DNA of 51,468 bases from JAISGQ01 sp045536305 (GTDB taxonomy: Bacteria > Bacillota > Clostridia > Oscillospirales > Acutalibacteraceae), in assembly GCA_045536305.1 (NCBI GenBank), contig JAZSNH010000058.1, positions 1 through 51,468 of the forward strand. Reading direction: 5' to 3'. Position numbers and translations under genes: made by a program. Position 1 is the first letter of the stretch; each line of letters starts with the position of its first letter. The notes beneath the pieces were generated by a model. The model had not been told where the DNA came from. It saw only the letters and a list, made by a program, of their open reading frames with translations, and made no database searches. Positions 44,119 through 51,468 of this stretch are shown here, piece by piece.

Positions 44119-44231
44119 TGCATAAAATATGGAAATTATGGCATCAGCCTTTTATATGACATTTATATTCTATGATAACTTTGGTATATTTTTCTTTTTT
44201 CGGAATATATATTAAACAGGAGGAATAAGCT

Positions 44232-44924
44232 ATGAGAAAAATATTTGCATATATTTCTTTGTGCCTCATTGTGCTGTCTGTTGTTTTTACATTTCCTGCT
44301 CAAAGCGACGCATCCATCGATTTAAGCTTCAGAGCAGCTTATAACATTATGAAATACGAAGCAAGAGTAGAGGGCGTTAAAAAACTGCAAAAAGGTGTTG
44401 CGGTAAGCAAAAGCGCAAACAATAAAACACAGGAGATATTACATGGCGACAGTGCGATTGCATACGATACAAAATCGTTGCTTTCTGTAAAGTTTGTTGA
44501 AAATAAAAATATATATTACGATATAAAGCTCAGTATGAGCAAGCAGGATTATGTTCGAAAAATGTGCAAAAAATATGATGTGTCTTTTGAATTGGTTCTT
44601 GCAGTTATGAAGGTCGAGAGTGGATTTAATGAAAAGGCAAAATCCAAAACAAATGATTACGGTATCATGCAGATAAATAAAGGCAATCACAACTATTTGA
44701 GAAAAAAGTTAGGTGTCAATAATTTCCTTGATTTTAAAGAGAATACAGAGGCGGGCATATATATGCTTTCAAGATATACATCCAAGCATACAGATATACA
44801 CAAGGTTCTTATGTGCTATAATCTTGGGGAAGGGGCTGCGGCAAAGAAGTGGAAAAAGGGTAAAACGGAGACAGCCTACAGCAATAAGGTTGTGTCTGCT
44901 ATGAAAGAATTAAGGGGCAAATAG
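44232..44924 (+). CDS. Exported lytic transglycosylase (SLT domain)
   Basis: The 230-residue protein has a signal peptide (hydrophobic about 4-22, cleavage near SDA-S) and a C-terminal lysozyme-like SLT domain. The family motif is clear: the catalytic glutamate in LAVMKVESGFNEKAKS, then DYGIMQINKGN and the late MCYNLGEGAAAKKW segment. Such enzymes cleave between MurNAc and GlcNAc, forming 1,6-anhydroMurNAc. The middle region (about 35-105) is not recognised. AGGAGGAATAAGCT stands before the ATG, and a strong terminator follows. Its neighbours are also envelope enzymes. Confidence 0.92.
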   Translation: MRKIFAYISLCLIVLSVVFTFPAQSDASIDLSFRAAYNIMKYEARVEGVKKLQKGVAVSKSANNKTQEILHGDSAIAYDTKSLLSVKFVENKNIYYDIKLSMSKQDYVRKMCKKYDVSFELVLAVMKVESGFNEKAKSKTNDYGIMQINKGNHNYLRKKLGVNNFLDFKENTEAGIYMLSRYTSKHTDIHKVLMCYNLGEGAAAKKWKKGKTETAYSNKVVSAMKELRGK

Positions 44925-44940
44925 AATTGATTTTAGGTAT

Positions 44941-44972
44941 AAAAACTTCCGAGCAGCAGTTCGGAAGTTTTT
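44941..44972 (+). terminator. Intrinsic terminator of the transglycosylase gene
   Basis: AAAAACTTCCGA and TCGGAAGTTTTT form a perfect 12-bp stem with an 8-nt loop; the U-run is in the 3' arm. Confidence 0.85.
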
Positions 44973-45004
44973 ATAATTCATGCATATAAATTTACAAAAT
45001 ATTA

Positions 45005-45033
45005 TTGCTTGCAGGATTACAATATGGTATATT
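45005..45033 (+). promoter_or_regulatory. SigA-type promoter of the SPFH/zinc-ribbon/TPM unit
   Basis: TTGCTT (45005-45010) and TATATT (45028-45033), 17 bp apart, stand 60 nt before the SPFH gene. Confidence 0.5.
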
Positions 45034-45043
45034 AAGTGTAAAT

Positions 45044-45066
45044 GATGTATTTTAAGTATATACATC
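45044..45066. promoter_or_regulatory. Inverted repeat in the leader of the SPFH unit
   Basis: GATGTAT (45044-45050) and ATACATC (45060-45066) are perfect 7-base arms 9 nt apart, just downstream of the predicted start of transcription. It may be an operator or a small mRNA hairpin. Confidence 0.35.
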
Positions 45067-45093
45067 AATAATAAAAAAAGAGAGGGATTTATT

Positions 45094-46410
45094 ATGGGAT
45101 TAATTAAAGCAGCACTCGGTGCATTGGGAGGAACTTTGGCTGATCAGTGGAAGGAATTTTTCTATTGTGATTCCATTCCAAAGGATATATTGGTCTGCAG
45201 AGGACAGAAGCAGATATCCGGTCGTTCCTCGAACACAAAAGGACATGACAATGTAATATCCAACGGTTCGGGCATTGCTGTTGCAGACGGTCAGTGCATG
45301 ATAATCGTTGAACAGGGCAAAGTCGTTGAGGTTTGTGCCGAACCGGGTGAATTTACATACGACAACACTATCGCACCGAGCATATTCACAGGCAAGCTCG
45401 GAAAAGGAATCATCGATACATTCAAGCTGATAGGCAAGCGCTTTACATACGGCGGAGATACCGGTGTAGATCAGCGTGTTTATTATTTTAACATCAAGGA
45501 AATTATAGACAACAAATTCGGTACTGCAAACCCGATTCCTTTCCGTGTTGTTGACAGAAATATTAACCTTGACATCGATGTTTCCGTTCGCTGCAACGGT
45601 TTGTATTCTTATAAAATTGTTGATCCGATTCTTTTCTATACGAACGTTTGCGGAAATGTTGCAAACAACTACTCAAGAGAAGAAATTGATAACCAGCTCA
45701 AAACAGAGTTTGTCAGTGCACTGCAGCCTGCATTCGCTAAGATATCTGAAATGGAGATTCGTCCCAATGCTCTTCCTGCACACGCTGAAGAACTTTCTCA
45801 GGCAATGAACGAAGCTCTCACCAAGAAGTGGGGCGAGCTTCGCGGTCTTGCTGTTGTTTCCATTGCTATGAATCCGATCACACTGCCCGAAGAGGATGCA
45901 GAGCTTATCAAGCAGGCACAGCGCACTGCTATGATGAAGGATCCCACAATGGCTGCTGCAACACTTGTCGGTGCACAGGCAGATGCTATGAAGGCCGCAG
46001 CTTCCAATGAAGCAGGTGCAATGACCGGCTTTATGGGAATGGGTTTTGCACAGCAGCAGGGCGGTGCTATGAATGCACAGGGCCTTTATCAGATGGGTGC
46101 ACAACAGCAGGCACAGCAGCCTCAGGCAGCAGCTCCTGCCAAGAGTGCTGATGCATGGGTATGCTCCTGCGGCACAAGTAATACAGGCAAATTCTGCCTT
46201 GAATGCGGAAAAGCAAAGGCAGAAGGCTGGACCTGTTCCTGCGGAACCGTTAACAAGGGTAAATTCTGCATGGAATGCGGAAAGGGCAAGCCTGCAGGTG
46301 AACCGCTTTACAGATGCGATAAGTGCGGCTGGAAACCTGCTGATCCTAAGAATCCTCCCAAGTTCTGCCCCGAGTGCGGAGACCCGTTTGACGAAAACGA
46401 CACAAAATAA
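45094..46410 (+). CDS. SPFH-domain protein with C-terminal zinc ribbons (YdjI-like)
   Basis: The 438-residue protein has a virion-core/SPFH-type domain (about 15-270; YCDSIPKDILVCRG, GSGIAVADGQCMIIVEQGKV, FTGKLGKGIIDTF) with no membrane anchor at the start, an Ala/Gln/Gly/Met-rich linker (about 275-350), and three C-terminal zinc ribbons: CSCGTSNTGKFCLECG, CSCGTVNKGKFCMECG and CDKCGW...CPECG. B. subtilis YdjI is the nearest named relative; it works with YdjG and YdjH to hold PspA at the membrane under envelope stress. The next two genes match YdjG and YdjH, which supports this. AGAGAGGG precedes the ATG. Confidence 0.85.
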   Translation: MGLIKAALGALGGTLADQWKEFFYCDSIPKDILVCRGQKQISGRSSNTKGHDNVISNGSGIAVADGQCMIIVEQGKVVEVCAEPGEFTYDNTIAPSIFTGKLGKGIIDTFKLIGKRFTYGGDTGVDQRVYYFNIKEIIDNKFGTANPIPFRVVDRNINLDIDVSVRCNGLYSYKIVDPILFYTNVCGNVANNYSREEIDNQLKTEFVSALQPAFAKISEMEIRPNALPAHAEELSQAMNEALTKKWGELRGLAVVSIAMNPITLPEEDAELIKQAQRTAMMKDPTMAAATLVGAQADAMKAAASNEAGAMTGFMGMGFAQQQGGAMNAQGLYQMGAQQQAQQPQAAAPAKSADAWVCSCGTSNTGKFCLECGKAKAEGWTCSCGTVNKGKFCMECGKGKPAGEPLYRCDKCGWKPADPKNPPKFCPECGDPFDENDTK

Positions 46411-46454
46411 TTATTCAATTAAAATAATATAAATTGTTTTAGGAGGATGATGTT

Positions 46455-47540
46455 TTGTCGCAGTTATTGCAACACAAATGTCCGGCATGCGGCGGAGCGA
46501 TAGAATTTAACAGCCAGGAACAAAAAATGAAATGTCCGTTCTGCGATTCAGAGCTTGATGTTGCAGCTTTGATGGAACGCGATGAGATACTTAATGATTC
46601 CAAAGAATCCGAGATGGAATGGGAAACCATTCCATCCTCGGAATGGGATTCCGAAGAAACCGGTGATATGCGTGTTTTTGTTTGCCAGTCCTGTGGCGGC
46701 GAAGTTATTGGCGACGAAACACTTGCGGCAACAAAATGTCCCTTTTGCGATAATAATGTTATAATTGTCAATCAATTCAAGGGGGATTTAAAACCTGATT
46801 ATGTTATCCCGTTTAAATTGACGAAAGATGATGCAATTGCAGGTTTTACACGTCATGTCGAAGGTAAAAAGCTTTTGCCGAAAATTTTTAAGGATAAAAA
46901 TCATATCGAAGATATCAAGGGTATATATGTTCCTATATGGCTGTTCAACACTGATGTAGACGCTCAAATCAACTATCTTGCAACAAGATCTCATGTATGG
47001 TCTGACATAAATTACACATATACGGAAACCAGCTATTATTCGGTCACTCGTTCCGGAAAAATCGGTTTTGAAAATGTGCCTGTAGACGGCTCTTCAAAAT
47101 TTGCCGATAATATTATGGAATCGCTTGAACCGTATGATTTCAGTGAAGCTGTTGATTTTCAAACGGCTTATCTTGCAGGATATCTTGCAGACCGATATGA
47201 TGTTAATTCGGAAGAAAGTATCGTCAGAGCAAATATCCGAATAAGAAAAAGTACCGAAGAATCATTCAGAAACACTGTTCACGGATATGAATCTGTCAAC
47301 GTTGAAAACTGTAAGATCAATCTGTCAAACTCATATTGCAAATACGCTCTGTATCCTGTGTGGCTTTTGAATACAAAATGGGAAGACACGAACTATGTCT
47401 TTGCAATGAACGGTCAGACAGGCAAATTTGTCGGTGATCTTCCGTGCGACAAAAAGAAGTATTGGCTGTTTTTTCTGCTTATTGCAGCAGGGTGTGCACT
47501 GGGCGTTCTGCTTATTGCATTATTGATATTCTTGCTGTAG
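46455..47540 (+). CDS. Zinc-ribbon membrane protein (YdjG-like)
   Basis: The 361-residue protein has two N-terminal zinc ribbons (CPACGGAIEFNSQEQKMKCPFC at about 9-30, shown by key cysteines, and CQSCGGEV...CPFCDNNV at about 77-100) separated by an acidic stretch, a middle domain (about 110-310; YVIPFKLTKDDAIAGF, GIYVPIWLFNTDV, YALYPVWLLNTKW) and a C-terminal membrane segment (about 337-360). Such proteins are often mis-annotated as helicases or primosome factors; no helicase motif is present. It is most like B. subtilis YdjG. The TTG start has TAGGAGG upstream; no other start fits. Confidence 0.82.
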   Translation: MSQLLQHKCPACGGAIEFNSQEQKMKCPFCDSELDVAALMERDEILNDSKESEMEWETIPSSEWDSEETGDMRVFVCQSCGGEVIGDETLAATKCPFCDNNVIIVNQFKGDLKPDYVIPFKLTKDDAIAGFTRHVEGKKLLPKIFKDKNHIEDIKGIYVPIWLFNTDVDAQINYLATRSHVWSDINYTYTETSYYSVTRSGKIGFENVPVDGSSKFADNIMESLEPYDFSEAVDFQTAYLAGYLADRYDVNSEESIVRANIRIRKSTEESFRNTVHGYESVNVENCKINLSNSYCKYALYPVWLLNTKWEDTNYVFAMNGQTGKFVGDLPCDKKKYWLFFLLIAAGCALGVLLIALLIFLL

Positions 47541-47552
47541 GAGGGGCTGCTT

Positions 47553-48386
47553 ATGAAGAAGATTATTGCTTTATTATTTGCCCTGACAATTTGCTTTATA
47601 CCTGTTATGACCGTTTTTGCCGCAGAATCCGAAACTGATACGATCACTGAATTGGTTTATGATGAAGCGGATTATCTTTCCGATGATGCTAATGAACTCA
47701 CAGTTGCCGAACCCATATACATCAAAGACGATGCAAATATTCTGAGCGCTTCGGAAGAAGCAATGCTTATGGAGAAAATATTATCCATCAAAGAAGAATA
47801 TCAGATTGATGTTGGATTTTATTCAGTCGATTTCGGAACAGCCTCCGTTTCTGATTATGAAGCAAAATGCCATGCTGAAGAACACTATATTTTAAGCGGA
47901 TTATCTGAAAACGGAATTATTCTTATGATTTTCTTCGCCGGAAACGGAAACGGGACACACATGACAACCTCGGGCGAGTGTATTAAAATGTTCACCAAGG
48001 ATGATTTTTATCGTATAGAGGATAATTTTTACGGTTTTCTTACCTCTAAAAATTACTATTATGCGGTAGATTCGTTTGTTTCCGATTGTTCCGATGATAT
48101 TTATGATTACAAGAACTTTGATGGTATATGGTTTCTTATTTCACCTGTTGTAGGCGCAATTGCATCATTCTTCTCTGTAGGAAAGATGAAGAATGACCTT
48201 GTATCCGTTCGATCGAAGCCAAATGCTTCCGACTACACAAAAGCAGAAAGCATGAATGTTTCAAGATCAAATGATGTATTTCTGTACAGACGTGTTACAA
48301 GAATCCGCAAACAGCAAAATAATTCAAGCGGCTCAAGAGGATCATCAGGAGGATCTTTTGGCGGGCACAGCGGAAGAAGATTTTAA
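47553..48386 (+). CDS. TPM-domain membrane protein (YdjH/YgcG-like)
   Basis: The 277-residue protein has a signal peptide (about 1-23), an extracytoplasmic TPM domain (about 52-180; YIKDDANILSASEEAMLMEKI, then YQIDVGFYSVDF and NGIILMIFFAGNG), a membrane segment near 190-208 (FLISPVVGAIASFFSVG) and a cytoplasmic tail that ends in a Ser/Gly-rich run with GGSFGGHSGRRF, the usual YgcG-type ending. The domain name comes from TLP18.3-Psb32-MOLO-1; a phosphatase activity is known for some but not all. The gene closes the three-gene unit after YdjI-like and YdjG-like proteins, which supports a membrane-stress role. TAGGAGGGG precedes the ATG. Confidence 0.85.
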   Translation: MKKIIALLFALTICFIPVMTVFAAESETDTITELVYDEADYLSDDANELTVAEPIYIKDDANILSASEEAMLMEKILSIKEEYQIDVGFYSVDFGTASVSDYEAKCHAEEHYILSGLSENGIILMIFFAGNGNGTHMTTSGECIKMFTKDDFYRIEDNFYGFLTSKNYYYAVDSFVSDCSDDIYDYKNFDGIWFLISPVVGAIASFFSVGKMKNDLVSVRSKPNASDYTKAESMNVSRSNDVFLYRRVTRIRKQQNNSSGSRGSSGGSFGGHSGRRF

Positions 48387-48401
48387 AAAATATTATAAAA
48401 T

Positions 48402-48447
48402 AAAACCATTAGTTTCGATAATATATCGACTGGTGGTTTTATTTTTT
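48402..48447 (+). terminator. Intrinsic terminator of the SPFH/zinc-ribbon/TPM unit
   Basis: AAAACCATTAGT..CGATA pairs with TATCGACTGGTGGTTTT (G-U pairs and a two-base bulge), followed by ATTTTTT, shortly after the TPM gene stop. Confidence 0.75.
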
Positions 48448-48527
48448 ATAAAGAAAACATCTTCAATCCTGCACCAAGTCTTATAATTCATCATATAATT
48501 ATATTGAATCGAAAATACAAATCCCTC

Positions 48528-48615
48528 AGGAGGGGATAGTGTTTTGCGATTGAGATATAAGCCGCTGAAAGCGGCGTGTACAGGAGGCTTTTATCATGGC
48601 AGAATGCAGGCATAA
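48528..48615 (+). promoter_or_regulatory. Leader with possible 23-codon upstream ORF and hairpins
   Basis: A strong AGGAGGGG at 48528-48535 stands 8 nt before a TTG (48544) that opens a 23-codon ORF ending at 48615, inside the next gene (start 48596). The leader holds a perfect hairpin GCCGCT-GAA-AGCGGC (48561-48575); an alternative pairing of AAGCC with GGCTT would cover part of the downstream AGGAGG. Translation of the short ORF is inferred. Confidence 0.35.
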
Positions 48616-49417
48616 TAATGCTGCGGAAGCAATCAGAAGCGATTGCTTCAAGGAAGCGGTTTGCATAAATGCAGGCAGGATATATGATTCCTGTCGTGAC
48701 CGCGAATGTCTTGAGAATGTAAGAGTCTGGTTCTGTGAGCGCGATCAGGAGATCGTTGATAATGCTCTCGGAGCAAGACTTAAAAATGCCGAAGTGATAA
48801 ATGTTGTTATTGACACTGAACCTGTTCAGTTTAATCGTGGTTATTATTGCGTTAACCTGAATATTTATCTGTGCGTAACTGTTGAGGTGACTGTTTCTCC
48901 CATCAGTCCGCCATGCGAAATCAAGGGAATGTGTTTCTATAACAAGAAAGCCGTACTGTTTGGGAGCGAGGGAAGCGTTAAGGTTTTCAGCTCTGACTTT
49001 GTTTACGACGATGATGATATTCAGAGCTTACCCGGAGGAAATCTGCCAAAGGCTACGGTAAGTATTGCCGAGCCTGTCGCATTGGGCGCAAGGGTTGCTG
49101 CGGTATGTGAGACTTGCTGCTGTCCTTGCTGTATCCCAAAATGTGTCAGCAAGAGATTCGGAGGCAGTTTTTCTACCTGCTGCAATAAGATCATTGAGGT
49201 AACTGTCGGTCTTTTTATGATCATTCAGCTCGAACGTGAGGTACAAATGCTTATTCCGGTTTATGATTTCTGCATGCCCGAGAAGGTTTGCGTCGATTCG
49301 GGTGATGACAAACCGTGCGAAATGTTTGGCAGAATGAGCTTTCCTACAAACGAATTTTTCCCGCCTAAAGCAGGCGATCTGTGTTCAGACAGAAGCAAAA
49401 ACTGTAAATGCAATTAG
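48596..49417 (+). CDS. Cys-rich conserved clostridial protein, unknown function
   Basis: The 273-residue protein has about 24 cysteines, no signal peptide and no membrane segment. It begins with a patch CFKEAVCINAGRIYDSCRDR followed by ECLENVRVWF, continues with strand-rich sequence (VINVVIDTEPVQFNRGYYCVNLNIYL, LFGSEGSVKVFSSDF in outline), has a dense cluster CETCCCPCCIPKC near residue 180, and ends NCKCN. I recall similar hypothetical proteins in many spore-forming Clostridia, but know no function. The Cys pattern would suit metal binding or a cross-linked coat; this is speculation. CAGGAGG precedes the ATG, and it is followed by its own terminator. Confidence 0.8.
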   Translation: MAECRHNNAAEAIRSDCFKEAVCINAGRIYDSCRDRECLENVRVWFCERDQEIVDNALGARLKNAEVINVVIDTEPVQFNRGYYCVNLNIYLCVTVEVTVSPISPPCEIKGMCFYNKKAVLFGSEGSVKVFSSDFVYDDDDIQSLPGGNLPKATVSIAEPVALGARVAAVCETCCCPCCIPKCVSKRFGGSFSTCCNKIIEVTVGLFMIIQLEREVQMLIPVYDFCMPEKVCVDSGDDKPCEMFGRMSFPTNEFFPPKAGDLCSDRSKNCKCN

Positions 49418-49425
49418 ATGCAGGG

Positions 49426-49459
49426 TACAGGCCGCACATGCTGCGGTCTGTATGTTTTT
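49426..49459 (+). terminator. Intrinsic terminator of the Cys-rich gene
   Basis: TACAGGCCGCA pairs with TGCGGTCTGTA (11 bp, one G-U) around CATGC, followed by TGTTTTT. Confidence 0.8.
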
Positions 49460-49473
49460 AGTATTTAAAACGG

Positions 49474-49502
49474 TTGACAAAATGAACGGTTAAGAATATA
49501 AT
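49474..49502 (+). promoter_or_regulatory. Consensus SigA promoter of alaS
   Basis: A perfect TTGACA (49474-49479) and a perfect TATAAT (49497-49502) with 17-bp spacing; transcription should start near 49509 and read into the T-box. Confidence 0.85.
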
Positions 49503-49508
49503 GTTCTA

Positions 49509-49750
49509 GTAAATATTGAGTACATACTGATACGAGTCGATTGACAGGAACGTTGCAGAGAGCGTGTTGTTTGCTGTGAAACACGCACGATTCTGATCGG
49601 CAGCCATTTCAGTGACCTTATGGTCAGTACCACAGCGATGAGCTGTGCGTAAGCTCTGCGTTACGGAGCACAAAAGTGGCACATTTATGTGCAATTTGGG
49701 TGGTACCGCGGTTCTTCCGTCCCATGTTCAGGGGCAGAAGAGCCTTTTTA
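49509..49750 (+). promoter_or_regulatory. T-box riboswitch (tRNA-Ala) upstream of alaS
   Basis: The leader carries the conserved T-box GGGTGGTACCGCGG at 49698-49711, an AGAGAGC loop of stem I near 49558, a distal stem GCGTGTT/AACACGC, and a lower stem ACTGA (49526-49530) with TCAGT (49609-49613). The unpaired GGCAGCCATT just before TCAGT offers alanine codons GCA or GCC as specifier. Uncharged tRNA-Ala should stabilise the antiterminator and allow alaS transcription. It fills the 360-base gap between the Cys-rich gene and alaS together with the promoter. Confidence 0.93.
49710..49750 (+). terminator. T-box regulated terminator of alaS
   Basis: GGTTCTTC-CGT-CCC pairs with GGG-GCA-GAAGAGCC, followed by TTTTTA. 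Its 5' arm begins inside the T-box sequence, so formation excludes the antiterminator. Confidence 0.85.
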
Positions 49751-49777
49751 TCTTTATCTGAAAGGATATGTTAAAAA

Positions 49778-51468
49778 ATGGAATGGACAGGTCTTAATGA
49801 ATTGCGAGAGAAATACCTTGCTTTTTTTGAAAGCAAAGGACATCTCAGACTCCCGAGTTTTTCTCTGATTCCACAGAACGACAACAGCCTCCTGCTTATC
49901 AATGCCGGTATGGCACCTATGAAAAAATATTTTACAGGTGAGATAACACCTCCGAGGAAGAGAGTCACCACCTGCCAGAAATGTATCAGAACTCCTGATA
50001 TTGAGCGTGTCGGTATTACTGCCAGACACGGAACTTACTTTGAAATGCTTGGAAACTTTTCTTTTGGTGATTATTTTAAAAGAGAAGCTATAAACTGGGC
50101 ATGGGAGTTTTTTACAGTAACTCTTGAGATACCAAAGGAGCTTCTTTATATTTCCGTTTATGAAAATGATGATGAAGCCTATGACATCTGGACAAAAGAG
50201 GTTGGAGTAGAGCCTTCTCACATGGCACGTATGGGTAAGGAAGATAACTTCTGGGAGCATGGCTCCGGTCCCTGCGGTCCCTGCTCTGAGATTTATTTTG
50301 ACAGAGGAGAAAAATACGGCTGCGGCAAGCCTGACTGCAAGGTCGGTTGTGACTGCGACAGATATGTCGAAGTATGGAATAACGTTTTTACTCAATTTGA
50401 TTCAGACGGTAAGGGTACCTATTCTCCTCTGCCTAATCCCAACATAGATACAGGCATGGGTCTTGAACGACTTGCATGTGTAATGCAGGGCGTTGATAAT
50501 CTCTTCCTTGTCGATACTGTTCAGAACATAATGAAGCACATTATCAGCATTGCAGGTGTCGAATACGGAAAGGATGAGAAAAAAGATATTTCTCTCCGTG
50601 TTATAACCGACCATGTCCGCTCTACCACATTTATGATAGGCGACGGTGTCATGCCTGCAAACAACGGCCGCGGTTATGTTCTCCGCAGACTTCTCAGAAG
50701 AGCTGCACGCCACGGAAGACTTCTCGGAGTGACCCGTACATTCCTTTCTGAGGTCGCTGATACCGTTATCAATGAAAATCTTACAGCTTATCCCGAGCTT
50801 AATGAAAAGCGTGACTTTATAAAGAAGGTTATCAAAAACGAGGAAGAAAGCTTTGCCAAGACAATTGATCAGGGAATGCAGATTCTTGAGAGCTTTATAG
50901 AAGCAAATGACGGCAAAGCACTTTCGGGCGAAGATGCCTTCAAGCTTCAGGATACTTACGGATTCCCGATTGATCTCACTGTTGAAATCCTTGCCGATAA
51001 GAACGTCGAGGTTGATGTCGAGGGATTCAGAGCAATATATAATAAATATCGTGCAGACACACGTTCAAAGCGTAAGAATGCAGGCGAAGAGGCATGGGAA
51101 GGCGAAGCTGACCCCTTCTTCGGCATTAAGGCGACAAAATTTGTCGGATATAAGAACAATGAATATGAGACAAAGGTGCTCGCTGTTGTCGCAAACGGAC
51201 AGAAGGTAAAGAGTGCAGGTGAAGGCGATGAGGTTCTTATCGCTCTTGCAAAGACTCCCTTCTACGCCGAAAGCGGCGGTCAGATAGGTGACACAGGTAT
51301 TCTTGAAACTGCATCTGCAAAAGTTGAGATAGTAGATACTACAAAGAACCAGAATGGCATATTTGTTCATAAGGCTGTTGTTTCAAGCGGAGAAATAAAT
51401 GAAGGGGACACAGTCAATGCGAAGATTGATGTTGTTCGCCGTGACGCAATCCGCAGAAATCACACTGC
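49778..51468 (+). CDS. alaS: Alanyl-tRNA synthetase, N-terminal part
   Basis: AlaRS charges tRNA-Ala with alanine. The 563 codons in the window, cut off by the end, cover the class II aminoacylation domain (motif 1 near residues 20-50 with LLLINAGMAPMKKYF, the TTCQKCIRTPDIERVG and ARHGTYFEMLGNFSFGDYF segments, motif 2 region WEHGSGPCGPCSEIYFD, and motif 3 NIDTGMGLERLACVMQG), the tRNA-recognition helices, and the start of the editing domain (FYAESGGQIGDTG). A CGKPDCKVGCDC cysteine cluster near 190 is a common insertion in this family. The ATG at 49778 gives the usual MEWTGLNELREKYLAFF start; the ribosome site AAAGGA is 11 nt upstream, a little far. Confidence 0.98.
   Translation, partial: MEWTGLNELREKYLAFFESKGHLRLPSFSLIPQNDNSLLLINAGMAPMKKYFTGEITPPRKRVTTCQKCIRTPDIERVGITARHGTYFEMLGNFSFGDYFKREAINWAWEFFTVTLEIPKELLYISVYENDDEAYDIWTKEVGVEPSHMARMGKEDNFWEHGSGPCGPCSEIYFDRGEKYGCGKPDCKVGCDCDRYVEVWNNVFTQFDSDGKGTYSPLPNPNIDTGMGLERLACVMQGVDNLFLVDTVQNIMKHIISIAGVEYGKDEKKDISLRVITDHVRSTTFMIGDGVMPANNGRGYVLRRLLRRAARHGRLLGVTRTFLSEVADTVINENLTAYPELNEKRDFIKKVIKNEEESFAKTIDQGMQILESFIEANDGKALSGEDAFKLQDTYGFPIDLTVEILADKNVEVDVEGFRAIYNKYRADTRSKRKNAGEEAWEGEADPFFGIKATKFVGYKNNEYETKVLAVVANGQKVKSAGEGDEVLIALAKTPFYAESGGQIGDTGILETASAKVEIVDTTKNQNGIFVHKAVVSSGEINEGDTVNAKIDVVRRDAIRRNHT

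Noticed and set aside
46455..47540. Helicase or primosome role suggested by the zinc ribbons of the YdjG-like protein
   Set aside because: No Walker or helicase motif exists, and the protein ends in a membrane segment; the neighbours point to an envelope role.
49754..50395. 213-codon open frame antisense to alaS
   Set aside because: alaS on the plus strand is unmistakable, and the antisense frame shows no motif.

Overview
The window comes from the chromosome of a low-GC, endospore-forming Firmicute. The most likely placement is class Clostridia, Ruminococcaceae/Oscillospiraceae-like. This rests on the sporulation genes (GerA receptor, GPR, SpoIIP, CwlD), a tRNA-Ala T-box before alaS, the xseA-xseB-ispA-dxs-tlyA-nadK-argR-recN gene order, purine-rich Shine-Dalgarno sites with frequent TTG starts, and threonine-rich linkers in exported proteins. 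The placement is inference: there is no rRNA here and no search was run. I see no prophage, insertion sequence, CRISPR array, tRNA or rRNA; the window is dense, ordinary chromosome.

Layout. (1) 1-10593, plus strand: a tightly packed, often overlapping run: TsaD-like C-terminus (cut by the window edge), xseA, xseB, ispA, dxs, tlyA, nadK, argR, recN, cwlD, radA (repair, isoprenoid precursors, NADP, arginine control, cortex amidase). (2) 10556-12074: a small Cys-rich gene antisense to the radA end, a DUF6873-like gene and nrdR. (3) 12172-16050, minus strand: germinant receptor operon gerAA-gerAB-gerAC. (4) 16155-24349, plus: hprK, ROK glucokinase, murB, rapZ, whiA, dnaE. (5) 24459-30789: pfkA with its own promoter and terminator, then purE-purM-purN-purH-purD. 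(6) 30983-35837: single genes mostly framed by their own promoters and terminators (a small membrane protein, the fused NAD(P)HX repair enzyme, an acidic membrane protein, a 98-residue membrane protein, a polysaccharide deacetylase). (7) 35917-38211: gpr, spoIIP and a small membrane ORF, facing a large TPR gene. (8) 40789-44924: envelope genes (membrane-anchored GH3 enzyme, an EIQ-motif protein, SH3b/C39-like exported peptidase, lytic transglycosylase). (9) 45094-48386: SPFH/zinc-ribbon, zinc-ribbon/membrane and TPM-domain proteins resembling the Bacillus YdjI-YdjG-YdjH module, without a PspA gene beside it. (10) 48596-49417: a Cys-rich protein of unknown function. (11) 49474-51468: T-box leader and alaS, which runs off the end.

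The most unusual signal is a pair of near-identical RNA hairpins placed over the ribosome-binding sites of cwlD and spoIIP, two sporulation peptidoglycan hydrolases 28 kb apart. Both follow TTAT-N-CCTTCGC ... GCGGAGG-N-ATAA, with the Shine-Dalgarno inside the 3' arm and the ATG 1-2 nt beyond it. Other points worth following are two competing starts on pfkA, dyads in the nrdR and purE control regions, a terminator inside the small ORF after spoIIP, a terminator only 14 nt before the NAD(P)HX repair gene, and a leader ORF before the Cys-rich gene.
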